This document shows positions 8,094 to 16,620 of a stretch of DNA of 64,000 bases, in pieces. The stretch is from assembly GCF_000406165.1 (NCBI RefSeq), contig NZ_CM001977.1:669090-733089 (forward strand), written 5' to 3'. Position numbers and translations under genes: made by a program. Within the stretch, counting starts at the first letter, position 1. Each line of letters opens with the position of its first letter. The notes beneath the pieces are model-generated. The model searched no databases. It saw only the letters and a list, made by a program, of their open reading frames with translations, and was not told the origin of the DNA. This DNA is from Dickeya zeae NCPPB 2538. Lineage in GTDB: Bacteria > Pseudomonadota > Gammaproteobacteria > Enterobacterales > Enterobacteriaceae.

Positions 8094-9317
8094 ATGAAAC
8101 GTGCATTTATTATGGTTCTCGACTCGTTTGGGATTGGCAGCACTGCTGATGCCGAGCGGTTTGGCGACGCGGGTTCAGATACGCTGGGCCATATCGCACA
8201 CGCCTGCGCACAAGGCAAGGCCGATACCGGTCGGCAGGGGCCGCTGCGGTTACCGAACCTGAGCCGTTTAGGGTTGGGCAAGGCGGCGCAAAGCTCCACC
8301 GGGCAGTTCCCGCCGGGGCTGGATGCACAGGCGGATATCATCGGCGCGTATGCCTACGCCAGCGAAATCTCCTCGGGTAAAGATACGCCATCCGGCCACT
8401 GGGAAATCGCCGGGGTGCCGGTGTTGTTCGACTGGGGCTATTTCCTCGATGAACACAACAGCTTCCCGCAGGCGCTGCTGGACCGGCTGGTGGAGCGCGC
8501 CGGGTTGCCGGGCTATCTCGGTAACTGCCACTCTTCCGGTACGGTGATCCTTGACCAGCTTGGCGAAGAACACATGAAAACCGGCAAGCCGATTTTCTAT
8601 ACCTCGGCGGATTCGGTATTTCAGATTGCCTGCCATGAAGAGACCTTCGGGCTGGATAAACTGTATGAACTGTGTGAAATCGCCCGTGAGGAACTGACCG
8701 AAGGCGGTTACAACATTGGTCGAGTAATCGCCCGGCCGTTTGTCGGTGATAAAGTCGGCCAGTTCCAGCGTACTGGCAATCGCCATGATCTGGCGGTGGA
8801 ACCGCCAGCACCGACCATGCTGAAAAAGCTGGTGGATGAAAAAGGCGGCCAGGTGGTATCGGTAGGGAAAATCGCCGATATCTACGCTAACGTCGGCATC
8901 ACCAAAAAGATCAAAGCCACCGGTATCGATGCGCTGTTTGACGCCACGCTGAGCGAAATGGAGCAGGCGGGTGACAACACCATCGTGTTCACCAACTTTG
9001 TGGATTTCGACTCATCTTACGGCCATCGTCGTGATGTGGCAGGGTATGCCGCCGCGCTGGAGCTGTTTGACCGCCGCCTGCCGGAGATGCTCGCTCGCGT
9101 GACAGGTGATGACATTCTGATTCTGACGGCCGACCACGGCTGCGACCCGACCTGGCCAGGTACCGATCACACTCGTGAGCACGTACCGGTGCTGATGTAC
9201 GGGCCGGGTGTGAAGCCGGGTGATTACGGCCATCGCACCACCTTTGCCGACATCGGCCAGACGGTTACCCGCTACTTCGGCCTGTCGCCGATGGATTACG
9301 GTACACCGCTGTTTTAA
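8094..9317 (+). CDS. deoB: Phosphopentomutase
   Basis: A 407-residue alkaline-phosphatase-fold metalloenzyme interconverting (deoxy)ribose-1-phosphate and -5-phosphate. The N-terminal metal/phosphate motif is MVLDSFGIGS. Metal ligands appear in the C-terminal motifs LTADHGCDP and GTDHTREHVPVL. It links deoA and deoD to deoC within the operon. AGGAG precedes the ATG. Confidence 0.97.
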   Translation: MKRAFIMVLDSFGIGSTADAERFGDAGSDTLGHIAHACAQGKADTGRQGPLRLPNLSRLGLGKAAQSSTGQFPPGLDAQADIIGAYAYASEISSGKDTPSGHWEIAGVPVLFDWGYFLDEHNSFPQALLDRLVERAGLPGYLGNCHSSGTVILDQLGEEHMKTGKPIFYTSADSVFQIACHEETFGLDKLYELCEIAREELTEGGYNIGRVIARPFVGDKVGQFQRTGNRHDLAVEPPAPTMLKKLVDEKGGQVVSVGKIADIYANVGITKKIKATGIDALFDATLSEMEQAGDNTIVFTNFVDFDSSYGHRRDVAGYAAALELFDRRLPEMLARVTGDDILILTADHGCDPTWPGTDHTREHVPVLMYGPGVKPGDYGHRTTFADIGQTVTRYFGLSPMDYGTPLF

Positions 9318-9410
9318 CAGATCGATGCGTTGATAGGTCGATGCGCTGACCGCGCGACGCTATACTTCATCATCATGAATTCACACTGGATTTAAAAAGG
9401 AAGAAAAAGG

Positions 9411-10136
9411 ATGGCTACGCCACATATCAATGCAGAAATGGGTGACTTCGCTGACGTGGTACTGATGCCGGGTGACCCGCTGCGCGCTAAGTACATCGCG
9501 GAAACCTTTCTGGAAAACGCGGTGGAAGTGAACAACGTGCGTGGCATGCTGGGCTTCACCGGGACTTACAAAGGCCGTCGTATCTCCGTGATGGGCCACG
9601 GCATGGGCATCCCGTCCTGCTCGATTTACACCAAAGAGCTGATAACCGAATTCGGCGTGAAGAAAATCATCCGTGTCGGCTCCTGCGGTGCGGTGCGCGC
9701 TGATGTGAAACTGCGTGATGTGGTGATCGGTATGGGTGCCTGCACTGATTCCAAAGTGAACCGTATGCGTTTTAAAGATCATGATTTCTCGGCGATTGCC
9801 GATTTTGATCTGCTGCGTCATGCAGTGGATGCGGCGAAAGCACGCGGCATCAACGCCCGTGTTGGCAACCTGTTCTCCGCTGATTTGTTCTACACGCCGG
9901 ACCCGCACATGTTCGACGTGATGGAAAAATACGGCATTCTGGGCGTGGAAATGGAAGCAGCGGGTATTTATGGCGTGGCGGCGGAATTTGGCGCGAAAGC
10001 GCTGGCTATCTGCACCGTGTCCGACCATATCCGTACCCACGAGCAGACCACCGCAGCCGAGCGCCAGACCACCTTCAACGAGATGATCGAAATCGCGCTG
10101 GAGTCGGTACTGCTGGGTGATAAAGCCGAGGCTTGA
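9411..10136 (+). CDS. deoD: Purine nucleoside phosphorylase DeoD-type
   Basis: A 241-residue hexameric-type purine nucleoside phosphorylase. It shows the start MATPHINAEMGDFADVVLMP, the phosphate-binding GDPLRAKYIAE, the VGSCGAV signature and the EMEAAGIYGVA active-site stretch; the base-contacting Asp is in TVSDHIRTHE. Last gene of deoCABD, 93 bases after deoB; AGGAAGAAAAAGG precedes the ATG. Confidence 0.97.
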   Translation: MATPHINAEMGDFADVVLMPGDPLRAKYIAETFLENAVEVNNVRGMLGFTGTYKGRRISVMGHGMGIPSCSIYTKELITEFGVKKIIRVGSCGAVRADVKLRDVVIGMGACTDSKVNRMRFKDHDFSAIADFDLLRHAVDAAKARGINARVGNLFSADLFYTPDPHMFDVMEKYGILGVEMEAAGIYGVAAEFGAKALAICTVSDHIRTHEQTTAAERQTTFNEMIEIALESVLLGDKAEA

Positions 10137-10471
10137 GACTGTTGACAAACAGCTATGTTGTTTGTGAATAGTGATGTTTGTCCGGTCAGTGAGTCATTTC
10201 GTGCGGGATAAACGGTGTAATTTCTTTGCTGCTTCATTGCACGCACGACAAGGAGAGGTGCAAGCGCCACCTCTCCTTGACCACTGGCTAGTGGCTAAAC
10301 TGCGGCGCTACGCGCTACCTTCGGCGTTCGACTTCGCGATTCGGGCCGCCTGTGACGCGCTCCAGGCGCGGCACAGGCTTTCGCGACGTCCTGTCGCTCA
10401 CCCGGCGAAGTCGCCCACCTCAGCGCAGTTTTTGATGCCAGAAAAGCGTCATCCTGTTCTTAAGGGTTTTA
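10137..10471. other. Gene-free interval between deoD and rimI
   Basis: No credible gene. It contains a perfect 11-base hairpin at 10250-10278 (AAGGAGAGGTG / CACCTCTCCTT), which may end deoD although no T run follows, and then the nested palindromic element at 10292-10440. Confidence 0.6.
10292..10440. repeat. Nested palindromic element, possible dispersed repeat or structured RNA
   Basis: Concentric inverted repeats share one centre: TGGC/GCCA at the ends, AAACTGCG (10297-10304) with CGCAGTTT (10424-10431), CGACTTCGC (10329-10337) with GCGAAGTCG (10405-10413), and CCTGTG-A-CGCGC (10349-10360) with GCGCG-G-CACAGG (10366-10377). A side hairpin GCGAC-GTCCT-GTCGC lies at 10383-10397. On the + strand the outer stem runs into TTTTT, like a terminator. 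It could be a MITE-like repeat, a structured RNA or an elaborate terminator; the sequence alone does not decide. Confidence 0.6.
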
Positions 10472-10915
10472 TCACCCCAGCGGTAGCGCCATGATAATGG
10501 CGTCTTCGCGGCCGTTGGCGGTTGGGTAATAATCCCGCCGTACCGAGACTTCGTTGAATCCCAAACTTTGATACAGCGCGATGGCGCGGGCGTTGGATGC
10601 GCGCACTTCCAGCCACAGCGTTACAATGCCACGCTGCTCCAGCTCGGTAATCAGGTGTTCCAGCAACTGACGCCCGTAGCCGTGGCGCTGGTGCGCCGGG
10701 TCAACCGCAATATTGAACAGCGTGGCTTCATCCAGCACCACCTGAGTGATGGCGTAGGCCACCAGTTGCTGGTCATGACACAGTTTCAGGTTGAGGTAAC
10801 GCTCGCCCTGATTGCTGATGAAGGTTTTTTCGCTCCACGGAAAAGCGTGGCTTAAGCATTCAATATCAAACGCCTGCGGCAGGTCAGCCGTGGTCAGGGT
10901 GGAAATCATGTTCAT
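10472..10915 (-). CDS. rimI: Ribosomal protein bS18 alanine N-acetyltransferase RimI
   Basis: A 147-residue GNAT enzyme that acetylates the N-terminal alanine of ribosomal protein S18. Motif A is FNIAVDPAHQRHGYGRQLLE, with Q/RxxGxG as QRHGYG, followed by LWLEVRASNARAIALYQSLGF and YYPTANGREDAIIM, matching E. coli RimI. The start lies inside holD (32-base overlap), the conserved holD-rimI arrangement that couples their translation. Confidence 0.96.
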   Translation of the reverse strand: MNMISTLTTADLPQAFDIECLSHAFPWSEKTFISNQGERYLNLKLCHDQQLVAYAITQVVLDEATLFNIAVDPAHQRHGYGRQLLEHLITELEQRGIVTLWLEVRASNARAIALYQSLGFNEVSVRRDYYPTANGREDAIIMALPLG

Positions 10916-11303
10916 GGTGACAAATCTGTTGCCACAGGGCGCGTTTCGCCCCGGCGTTGTGAGAGAGCTCGGCCAGAGACGGGCTGGTCAGTTGCACGCC
11001 ATCCAATGCCAGCGCATCGGTGACTGGCTGACCCAGCCACCAACTGTGGCAGCGGGTATGTTCCGGTAGCATCTGCGCCTGACGTGGCGTCAGGCTTATC
11101 GTCTGCTGCGAAGAGAGATTCAGGCTGCGCAAGACATCCTGTAACAGCTGGTCATCGCTGGCGGGCAGTGGGTCGGCGATGATAATCAGCCGGGCATCAG
11201 GCGGCAGGCTGACGGCGATTTCGCCTTTCAGCACCGACGGACGACGCAAGGTCCACTGGGTGATCCCCAGTTGCTGTAACAGCCAGTCCCGTCTTGATGT
11301 CAT
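10884..11303 (-). CDS. holD: DNA polymerase III psi subunit HolD
   Basis: A 139-residue clamp-loader accessory protein that, with chi, links the clamp loader to SSB. The start MTSRRDWLLQQLGITQWTLR is nearly identical to E. coli HolD, and the C-terminal ALWQQICHHEHDFHPD also matches. It overlaps rimI at its 3' end. Confidence 0.94.
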   Translation of the reverse strand: MTSRRDWLLQQLGITQWTLRRPSVLKGEIAVSLPPDARLIIIADPLPASDDQLLQDVLRSLNLSSQQTISLTPRQAQMLPEHTRCHSWWLGQPVTDALALDGVQLTSPSLAELSHNAGAKRALWQQICHHEHDFHPDHG

Positions 11304-11478
11304 GCCTTACTCACTCTGCGTGCGATATTAGTGCCCGTGGGTAACCGCGCCCGATGTCGCCAATCGTCGTATCCGGCGATGGCGGTGCACGATTGTGCGG
11401 CGCTATGCTAACAAATCGCTGAACCTGCGCCAACAAACCACTATAATCCCCGCTCAGTTTATTGAGGAGCCAGACCTG

Positions 11479-12507
11479 ATGTCAGCATTAACCCCCGCCA
11501 GTGAAGTGATATTGCGCCATAGTGATGAATTTGTTGCCCGCCGGGTACTGTTTGCCGGTGATTTGCAGGATACCTTACCTGCGCATTTTGAGGCGGCGGC
11601 CGTTACTGTGCACACCACGCAATACCATCATTGGCAGCAGTTGCAGCCTGTATTGGGCGACAACGTGCATTTTTCGCTGCTGGCGCAGGCGGACATGGTT
11701 GCCGGGTGTGACACCTTGATTTACTACTGGCCGAAGAGCAAACAGGAAGCACAGTTCCAGTTGTCTAATCTGCTTTCGCTGTTGCCGGTCGGCTGTGAGA
11801 TTTTTGTCGTCGGCGAAAACCGTAGTGGGGTGCGCAGCGCTGAAGGTATTTTGGAGCCGATCGCCGCTATCAATAAGATCGACAGCGCGCGTCGCTGCGG
11901 GCTGTACCACGGTCGTCTGGATGCTGCTTCCGCGTTTGCACTGGAAGACTGGTGGCTGGAATATGATGTGGATGGCGTGCCGGTACGCACATTGCCGGGG
12001 GTATTCAGCCGTGAGGGACTGGATAGCGGCAGCCAGTTGCTGCTCTCGACGCTGGAACCGCATCGTAAAGGGAAAGTGTTGGATCTTGCCTGCGGTGCTG
12101 GGGTGCTGGCAGCATCGTTTGCCCGGTTATCGCCGAAAATTCGCCTGACGCTGAGCGATGTGAGCGCGGCGGCACTGGAAGCCAGCCAGGCGACGCTGGC
12201 GGCGAATGGTCTGGAAGGCCAGGTTATCGCCAGTAATGCCTACTCGGATATTCAAGGGCGCTTTGATCTGATTCTCTCAAACCCACCGTTCCACGACGGC
12301 ATGCAAACCAGCCTGCATGCGGCGGAAATGATGATTCGCGGTGCTGCCGCTCATCTGAACATCGAAGGTGAACTGCGCATCGTCGCCAACGCCTTCCTGC
12401 CGTACCCGGCGCTGTTGGACGAGACATTCGGCAGTCATGAGGTGCTGGCTCAGACCGGCCGTTTCCGCGTGTACCGCGCCGTGCTGCGTCGCCATAAAAA
12501 CCGCTGA
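11479..12507 (+). CDS. rsmC: 16S rRNA (guanine1207-N2)-methyltransferase RsmC
   Basis: A 342-residue two-domain SAM methyltransferase that modifies G1207 of 16S rRNA. The N-terminal domain is a degenerate copy. The C-terminal domain has the SAM motif VLDLACGAGVLA and the catalytic NPPF motif in LILSNPPFHDG. I start at the ATG at 11479 (MSALTPASEV, like E. coli MSAFTPASEV), with GAGGAG nine bases upstream. It is divergent from holD-rimI. Confidence 0.96.
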   Translation: MSALTPASEVILRHSDEFVARRVLFAGDLQDTLPAHFEAAAVTVHTTQYHHWQQLQPVLGDNVHFSLLAQADMVAGCDTLIYYWPKSKQEAQFQLSNLLSLLPVGCEIFVVGENRSGVRSAEGILEPIAAINKIDSARRCGLYHGRLDAASAFALEDWWLEYDVDGVPVRTLPGVFSREGLDSGSQLLLSTLEPHRKGKVLDLACGAGVLAASFARLSPKIRLTLSDVSAAALEASQATLAANGLEGQVIASNAYSDIQGRFDLILSNPPFHDGMQTSLHAAEMMIRGAAAHLNIEGELRIVANAFLPYPALLDETFGSHEVLAQTGRFRVYRAVLRRHKNR

Positions 12508-12575
12508 TTCACCCGAAAGTAACCCGCAATTCACTTGAAGGCCCGGCTTTCTGGCCGGACCTTCAGGCTTGATGC

Positions 12576-13571
12576 TCAGGCGTTATCGATCGTCGCCATC
12601 CCTTCTCGTCCATAACGCTCGCCAGCAGCGACATGCGGCGGGAAGATAGCGTTAATCTCATCGAGTTCATGTGGTGTCAGAGATATCGACTGCGCACCGA
12701 TATTTTCTTCCAGATAGCGACGACGTTTGGTACCGGGGATCGGCACGATATGCTCGTTTTGCGCCATCACCCAGGCTAATGCCAATTGTGAGGGCGTGAC
12801 GGCTTTTTCCTGCGCCATTTGCGTGATTTTTTCCACCAGTTGTAGATTTCTAGCGAAATTCTCATCGCTAAAACGCGGGTTACTGCGCCGAAAATCGTCT
12901 GCGGCCAGGGTATCCGGGCGCGTGATGGCACCGGTCAGGAAGCCACGTCCCAATGGGCTGTAAGGCACAAAACCGATACCCAGACGGCGACAGGTGGGGA
13001 GGATCTCTGCCTCCACATCGCGCGTCCACAAGGAGTATTCACTTTGTAGTGCGGTGATAGGATGCACGCGCTGTGCCCGCTCCAGCGTGGCGGCAGACGC
13101 CTCGCTCAGGCCGATATAACGAATCTTGCCCGCTTTCACCAAATCAGCCAGCGCGCCAACGCTCTCTTCGATCGGCACGGCCGGGTCGATACGGTGCTGG
13201 TAGTAGAGATCGATAACATCAACACCCAGACGCGTCAGGCTGCCCTCAACGGCCTGACGGATATACTCAGGTCGGCCACAGACACCGCGCAACGCCGGGT
13301 TGGCCGGATCGCGCAAAATGCCGAATTTGGTAGCCAGAAACACCTGATCCCGTTTGCCCTTGATGGCTTTGCCTACCAGTATTTCATTGGTGTGGGGGCC
13401 GTACATGTCGGCGGTGTCCAGCAGGGTGACACCCAGTTCCAGCGCCCGATGCAGGGTGGCGATGGCCTCGTTTTCATCCAGACTGGTGGAATAAAAATCA
13501 CTCATCCCCATACAGCCGAGACCGAGGGCGGATACCGTTGGCCCCTGTGGGCCGAGTTTTCGCTGTTGCAT
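12576..13571 (-). CDS. Aldo/keto reductase
   Basis: A 331-residue AKR-family NADPH oxidoreductase with the family start RKLGPQGPTVSALGLGCMGMSD. The catalytic Asp/Tyr are in LLDTADMYGPHTNE and the Lys is in FLATKFGI; YYQHRIDPAVP follows. The cofactor-binding C-terminal part contains VPIPGTKRRRYLEEN. The substrate cannot be told from sequence; many close relatives are quinone- or aldehyde-stress reductases. The gene is divergent from a LysR regulator with a perfect palindrome between them, so the regulator probably controls it. Confidence 0.88.
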   Translation of the reverse strand: MQQRKLGPQGPTVSALGLGCMGMSDFYSTSLDENEAIATLHRALELGVTLLDTADMYGPHTNEILVGKAIKGKRDQVFLATKFGILRDPANPALRGVCGRPEYIRQAVEGSLTRLGVDVIDLYYQHRIDPAVPIEESVGALADLVKAGKIRYIGLSEASAATLERAQRVHPITALQSEYSLWTRDVEAEILPTCRRLGIGFVPYSPLGRGFLTGAITRPDTLAADDFRRSNPRFSDENFARNLQLVEKITQMAQEKAVTPSQLALAWVMAQNEHIVPIPGTKRRRYLEENIGAQSISLTPHELDEINAIFPPHVAAGERYGREGMATIDNA

Positions 13572-13654
13572 ATTTCTTGCTCCGTGTTGTTAGCGGCGTT
13601 TTCTCAGTGTGGTTGTTTCAATCAAAAAGATAAATTCGCAGTTTTATGCAACAC

Positions 13655-13673
13655 TGTTTGTAAAATACAAACA
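13655..13673. promoter_or_regulatory. Palindromic operator between AKR and LysR genes
   Basis: TGTTTGTA-AAA-TACAAACA is an uninterrupted 8-base inverted repeat with a 3-base spacer. It ends 12 bases before the LysR start codon and about 85 bases before the aldo/keto reductase start, where an autoregulatory and divergent operator would be expected. The T-N11-A form typical of LysR sites is contained in it. Confidence 0.6.
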
Positions 13674-13685
13674 ATGGAGCCGGGG

Positions 13686-14588
13686 ATGGATCAGGTTCAG
13701 GCCATGCGGGTCTTCGTGCGTATCGTGGAGGCAGAGAGCTTCAGTCGGGCAGCGGAAAAGCTGGGATTGCCGCGCGCCACCGTCAGCCAGACGCTGAAAC
13801 GGTTGGAGGTCAGGCTGGGTGTGCGCTTGCTGCAACGTACTACACGTCAGGTGCAGGTGACGGACGAAGGCCTGCTGTACTATCAGCGCTGTGTACAACT
13901 GCTGGCGGAGATCGACGAGACGGATGCCTTGTTTTCCCATCAGCGCCAGCAGCCTAGCGGCCGTGTGCGTATCGATATGCCGCACTCGCTGGCCCGGCAG
14001 GTGGTGATCCCGTCATTGCCTGCGTTTTACCGCCGTTACCCGCAGATTTCGCTGGTGCTGAGTGCCAATGATGCGGCGATTAATGTGCTGCGAGAAGGCG
14101 TGGACTGCGTATTACGTGCCTGGCAGGTGGACGATGACTCACTGGTCGCGCGATCATTACCGTCGCTGCCGCAGGTTACCTGTGCTTCGGCGGCCTATTG
14201 TGCCGAGTTCGGCGTGCCTGACTCGCTGGAGGCGCTGGCGACACACCGCATGGTCGGGTATTTTTCGCTACGCACATTGCAGCGTTATCCGCTGGAATTC
14301 ATGCAGCAAGGGCAGCTCGTTACCCGTACCTTGCCCAGTCTGGTCGAGATAAGCGGTGCGGATGCGTATATCGCTGCCTGTCAGGCCGGGATGGGGATTA
14401 TTCAGGCTCCCCGTTATGGCCTGGAGTCGTTGCTCGCTGGCGGTGAATTGATTGAGATACTGCCGCAGTTGCCACCGCCCGATATGCCGCTGTATGTGAT
14501 GTATCCTTCCGGGCGTTTTCTGGCACCGCGCATTCGGGCCGTGATCGACTGGTTGTCGCAATGCTTTCATCAGCCACCGTTTGGGTGA
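13686..14588 (+). CDS. LysR-family transcriptional regulator
   Basis: A 300-residue LysR regulator. The winged helix-turn-helix spans about residues 3-60 (AMRVFVRIVEAESFSRAAEK, LPRATVSQTLKRLE). An effector domain of the CrgA/YafC-like type follows from about 90 (GRVRIDMPHSLARQVVIP). I start at the ATG at 13686 with GGAG six bases upstream; an in-frame ATG at 13674 would place the ribosome site inside the operator. Target inferred to be the divergent aldo/keto reductase. Confidence 0.86.
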   Translation: MDQVQAMRVFVRIVEAESFSRAAEKLGLPRATVSQTLKRLEVRLGVRLLQRTTRQVQVTDEGLLYYQRCVQLLAEIDETDALFSHQRQQPSGRVRIDMPHSLARQVVIPSLPAFYRRYPQISLVLSANDAAINVLREGVDCVLRAWQVDDDSLVARSLPSLPQVTCASAAYCAEFGVPDSLEALATHRMVGYFSLRTLQRYPLEFMQQGQLVTRTLPSLVEISGADAYIAACQAGMGIIQAPRYGLESLLAGGELIEILPQLPPPDMPLYVMYPSGRFLAPRIRAVIDWLSQCFHQPPFG

Positions 14589-14633
14589 ATGCTGGTTTTT
14601 ACAGCAAACGCAGTAACGCTAAGGAAATAATGA

Positions 14634-14661
14634 TTGACGTTGGTGCGAAAATCTCTAGAAT
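14634..14661 (+). promoter_or_regulatory. Promoter of the tRNA-Leu cluster
   Basis: TTGACG (14634-14639) and TAGAAT (14656-14661) are 16 bases apart and followed by a GC-rich GCGCC discriminator, the mark of a stringently controlled stable-RNA promoter. The first tRNA begins 43 bases downstream of the -10. Confidence 0.8.
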
Positions 14662-14704
14662 GCGCCTCCGTGGTGGCATTATGTGACGTAATGTTGCTTG
14701 GTTT

Positions 14705-14790
14705 GCGAAGGTGGCGGAATTGGTAGACGCGCTAGCTTCAGGTGTTAGTGTCCTTAGGACGTGAGGGTTCAAGTCCCTCTCTTCGCACCA
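14705..14790 (+). tRNA. leuV: tRNA-Leu (CAG), copy 1
   Basis: An 86-base class II tRNA with long variable arm. The acceptor GCGAAGG pairs with the 3' end before an encoded CCA, the anticodon loop reads CTTCAGGTG with anticodon CAG, and the T-loop is GTTCAAGTC. First of three tandem copies, like leuQPV beside yjjZ in E. coli. The symbol is by analogy. Confidence 0.97.
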
Positions 14791-14822
14791 AACTCACCAC
14801 AGATTTGTATTTCACAGTACCT

Positions 14823-14908
14823 GCGAAGGTGGCGGAATTGGTAGACGCGCTAGCTTCAGGTGTTAGTGTCCTCAGGACGTGAGGGTTCAAGTCCCTCTCT
14901 TCGCACCA
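14823..14908 (+). tRNA. leuP: tRNA-Leu (CAG), copy 2
   Basis: Same 86-base gene as copy 1 except for one base in the variable-arm loop: TCCTCAGGA instead of TCCTTAGGA. The anticodon CAG and the encoded CCA end are intact. The spacer from copy 1 is 32 bases, suggesting one transcript cut by RNases. Confidence 0.97.
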
Positions 14909-14981
14909 CTGGGATACAAATCAGCATCTTGTTGTATCATCGCAGTAAGTAATCTTGTAGTAAGCAATCGTAGTACACAGT

Positions 14982-15067
14982 GCGAAGGTGGCGGAATTGG
15001 TAGACGCGCTAGCTTCAGGTGTTAGTGTCCTTAGGACGTGAGGGTTCAAGTCCCTCTCTTCGCACCA
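14982..15067 (+). tRNA. leuQ: tRNA-Leu (CAG), copy 3
   Basis: Identical to copy 1 over all 86 bases, with anticodon CAG and encoded CCA. It is the last of the tandem set; no strong terminator follows it. Confidence 0.97.
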
Positions 15068-15185
15068 CTCTCCTTATCTTTCTTTGGCTTCAACACAGCA
15101 ATACTCACCCATAACTATATCTACTACATCTACTACTGTTCGTTTTTCCCTTATATTTCCTCATGCGCCTGACCGTTATGCTGAT

Positions 15186-15482
15186 TCAGGGCCAATGCGG
15201 CCATCCTTTGAGCGTGAGCGACAGCGCCGCCAGGCCACCTGCCAGCGCAATGCAGGAAGGCAGCAGCAGGTAGTGGCGCATACGCCGGTGGAACAACATG
15301 CCCACCGTGAGCAGCATGGCCAGCGCACAGATGTATTTTAGGTGTGTTTGATCCAGTTCCGGCAGGGCCAGTAATGGCATCAACGCAGCCGGTAGCAGTA
15401 CGCCCCAGGCGCTGGACAGACGTTTGCCAAAATACCAGCTTATTCCCCACAGCCCGCACGCCGCGATCATGGCAGTCAGCAT
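15186..15482 (-). CDS. Small inner-membrane protein, probable DUF1435/YjjZ family
   Basis: A 98-residue protein with three to four hydrophobic segments (from about residue 1, 24, 48 and 72) and short polar links, so an inner-membrane protein of unknown function. Its place beside the tRNA-Leu(CAG) trio matches E. coli yjjZ, a DUF1435 member, but I assign the family by position and general features only. A near-perfect Fur box sits 17 bases upstream of the ATG, predicting induction under iron limitation. Confidence 0.65.
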   Translation of the reverse strand: MLTAMIAACGLWGISWYFGKRLSSAWGVLLPAALMPLLALPELDQTHLKYICALAMLLTVGMLFHRRMRHYLLLPSCIALAGGLAALSLTLKGWPHWP

Positions 15483-15498
15483 GGTGAATTCTCTTGTT

Positions 15499-15517
15499 GA
15501 TAATGATAACCAATATC
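15499..15517 (-). promoter_or_regulatory. Fur box
   Basis: GATAATGATAACCAATATC matches the 19-base Fur consensus GATAATGATAATCATTATC at 17 positions. It lies 17-35 bases before the start codon of the small membrane protein, so Fe-Fur would block its transcription or translation start. Confidence 0.78.
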
Positions 15518-15597
15518 ATATATCAGATTTCCCGCTATACAACCGATGTCGTGTGATTTTTCTATGACCTGCCGTTTGGCGACGGCAGGTGGTGAGG

Positions 15598-16503
15598 TCA
15601 GGCAGATTCAGGCGCTGCCCGCAGATAGTCGCGTACCAACTGTAACATGTTGAGTAGCGTGGCACTGCGGTCATGTTTACGCCAGATGACGGCAATCTGC
15701 GTGGTGAGGTGGGGGGTGTTGGTATCGTGGTAGGTCACATTACCGGTCTGGATGCTGGTCATCGATTCAGGGACGAAGGTCACGCCAAAGCCGGACGCCA
15801 CCATACTGATGGTGGCGGTGAGGTGTGGTGCCAGCGGATTGATTTTGGGCTGATAACCCGACAGATAACAGGCGCGGACAATCAGGTCATGCAGGCTGGG
15901 GCAGAGTTCACGTGGGAAAATAATCAGCGGTTCATTCTGCAACTGCCCAAGATTGATTCGCGCTTGATCGCTAAATGGGTGGTTTTCCGGCAGCACCAGA
16001 CGCATCGGCTCGTTAGCCAGTAGTTCACCTTCAAACTCTTCGCCGATGTTGTCTGGCAGGCGTACAAACGCGATATCGATGGTGCGGTTACGCAGGCTCT
16101 CCAGAATTTCATGGATGTGCTCTTCCCGCGGTTGTAGCCGTATTTTGGGGTAGTGTTGTCGATAGCGGCGCAGCAGTGTCAGCACCGCTGGGTGAAAAGT
16201 CACGGCACAGGAAAAGCCGACATTGATAACGCCGCTCTCGCCACGAGCGATGCTGCGCACCCTTTCCACGGCGGCATCGGTCAGTTCAAGAATATGGTTG
16301 GCGTCTTGATACAGCGCTTCACCTGCTTCCGTCATTTCCACGCCACGGGTTAGCCGCTTGAACAGCGGTGTGCCGATTTCTCGCTCAAGCTTTTGAATCT
16401 GCTGACTTAATGGCGGTTGTGATATGCCAAGGCTTTCCGCTGCACGGGTGAAATGCCGGGTTGAGGCCACTGCGACAAAATAGCGCAGATAACGTAATTC
16501 CAT
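15598..16503 (-). CDS. budR: LysR-family regulator of acetoin/butanediol genes (BudR/AlsR type)
   Basis: A 301-residue LysR regulator. The DNA-binding part is MELRYLRYFVAVASTRHFTR, then SLGISQPPLSQQIQKLE. The effector domain starts near residue 92 (VINVGFSCAVTFHPAVL). It is divergent from budAB, the arrangement of Klebsiella budR and Bacillus alsR, which activate the operon in response to acetate. The budR name is from sequence resemblance and position. Confidence 0.85.
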   Translation of the reverse strand: MELRYLRYFVAVASTRHFTRAAESLGISQPPLSQQIQKLEREIGTPLFKRLTRGVEMTEAGEALYQDANHILELTDAAVERVRSIARGESGVINVGFSCAVTFHPAVLTLLRRYRQHYPKIRLQPREEHIHEILESLRNRTIDIAFVRLPDNIGEEFEGELLANEPMRLVLPENHPFSDQARINLGQLQNEPLIIFPRELCPSLHDLIVRACYLSGYQPKINPLAPHLTATISMVASGFGVTFVPESMTSIQTGNVTYHDTNTPHLTTQIAVIWRKHDRSATLLNMLQLVRDYLRAAPESA

Positions 16504-16620
16504 ATATTTTCGATCTCCAATTGGCCACTTCTCTGTATTGGAACTTTGGTGTGACGACGGTCAATATTCAAGTGAAAGGTTAAATAAATTTAAGTTGATC
16601 ACCGTCGGAAGGGAATGGAT

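Noticed and set aside
9381..10148. 255-codon open frame antisense to deoD
   Set aside because: Mirror of the conserved deoD frame; its product is His/Arg-rich with no family features.
13062..13685. Long 5' extension of the LysR gene
   Set aside because: It runs antisense through the aldo/keto reductase and the promoter; homology and the ribosome site place the start at 13686.
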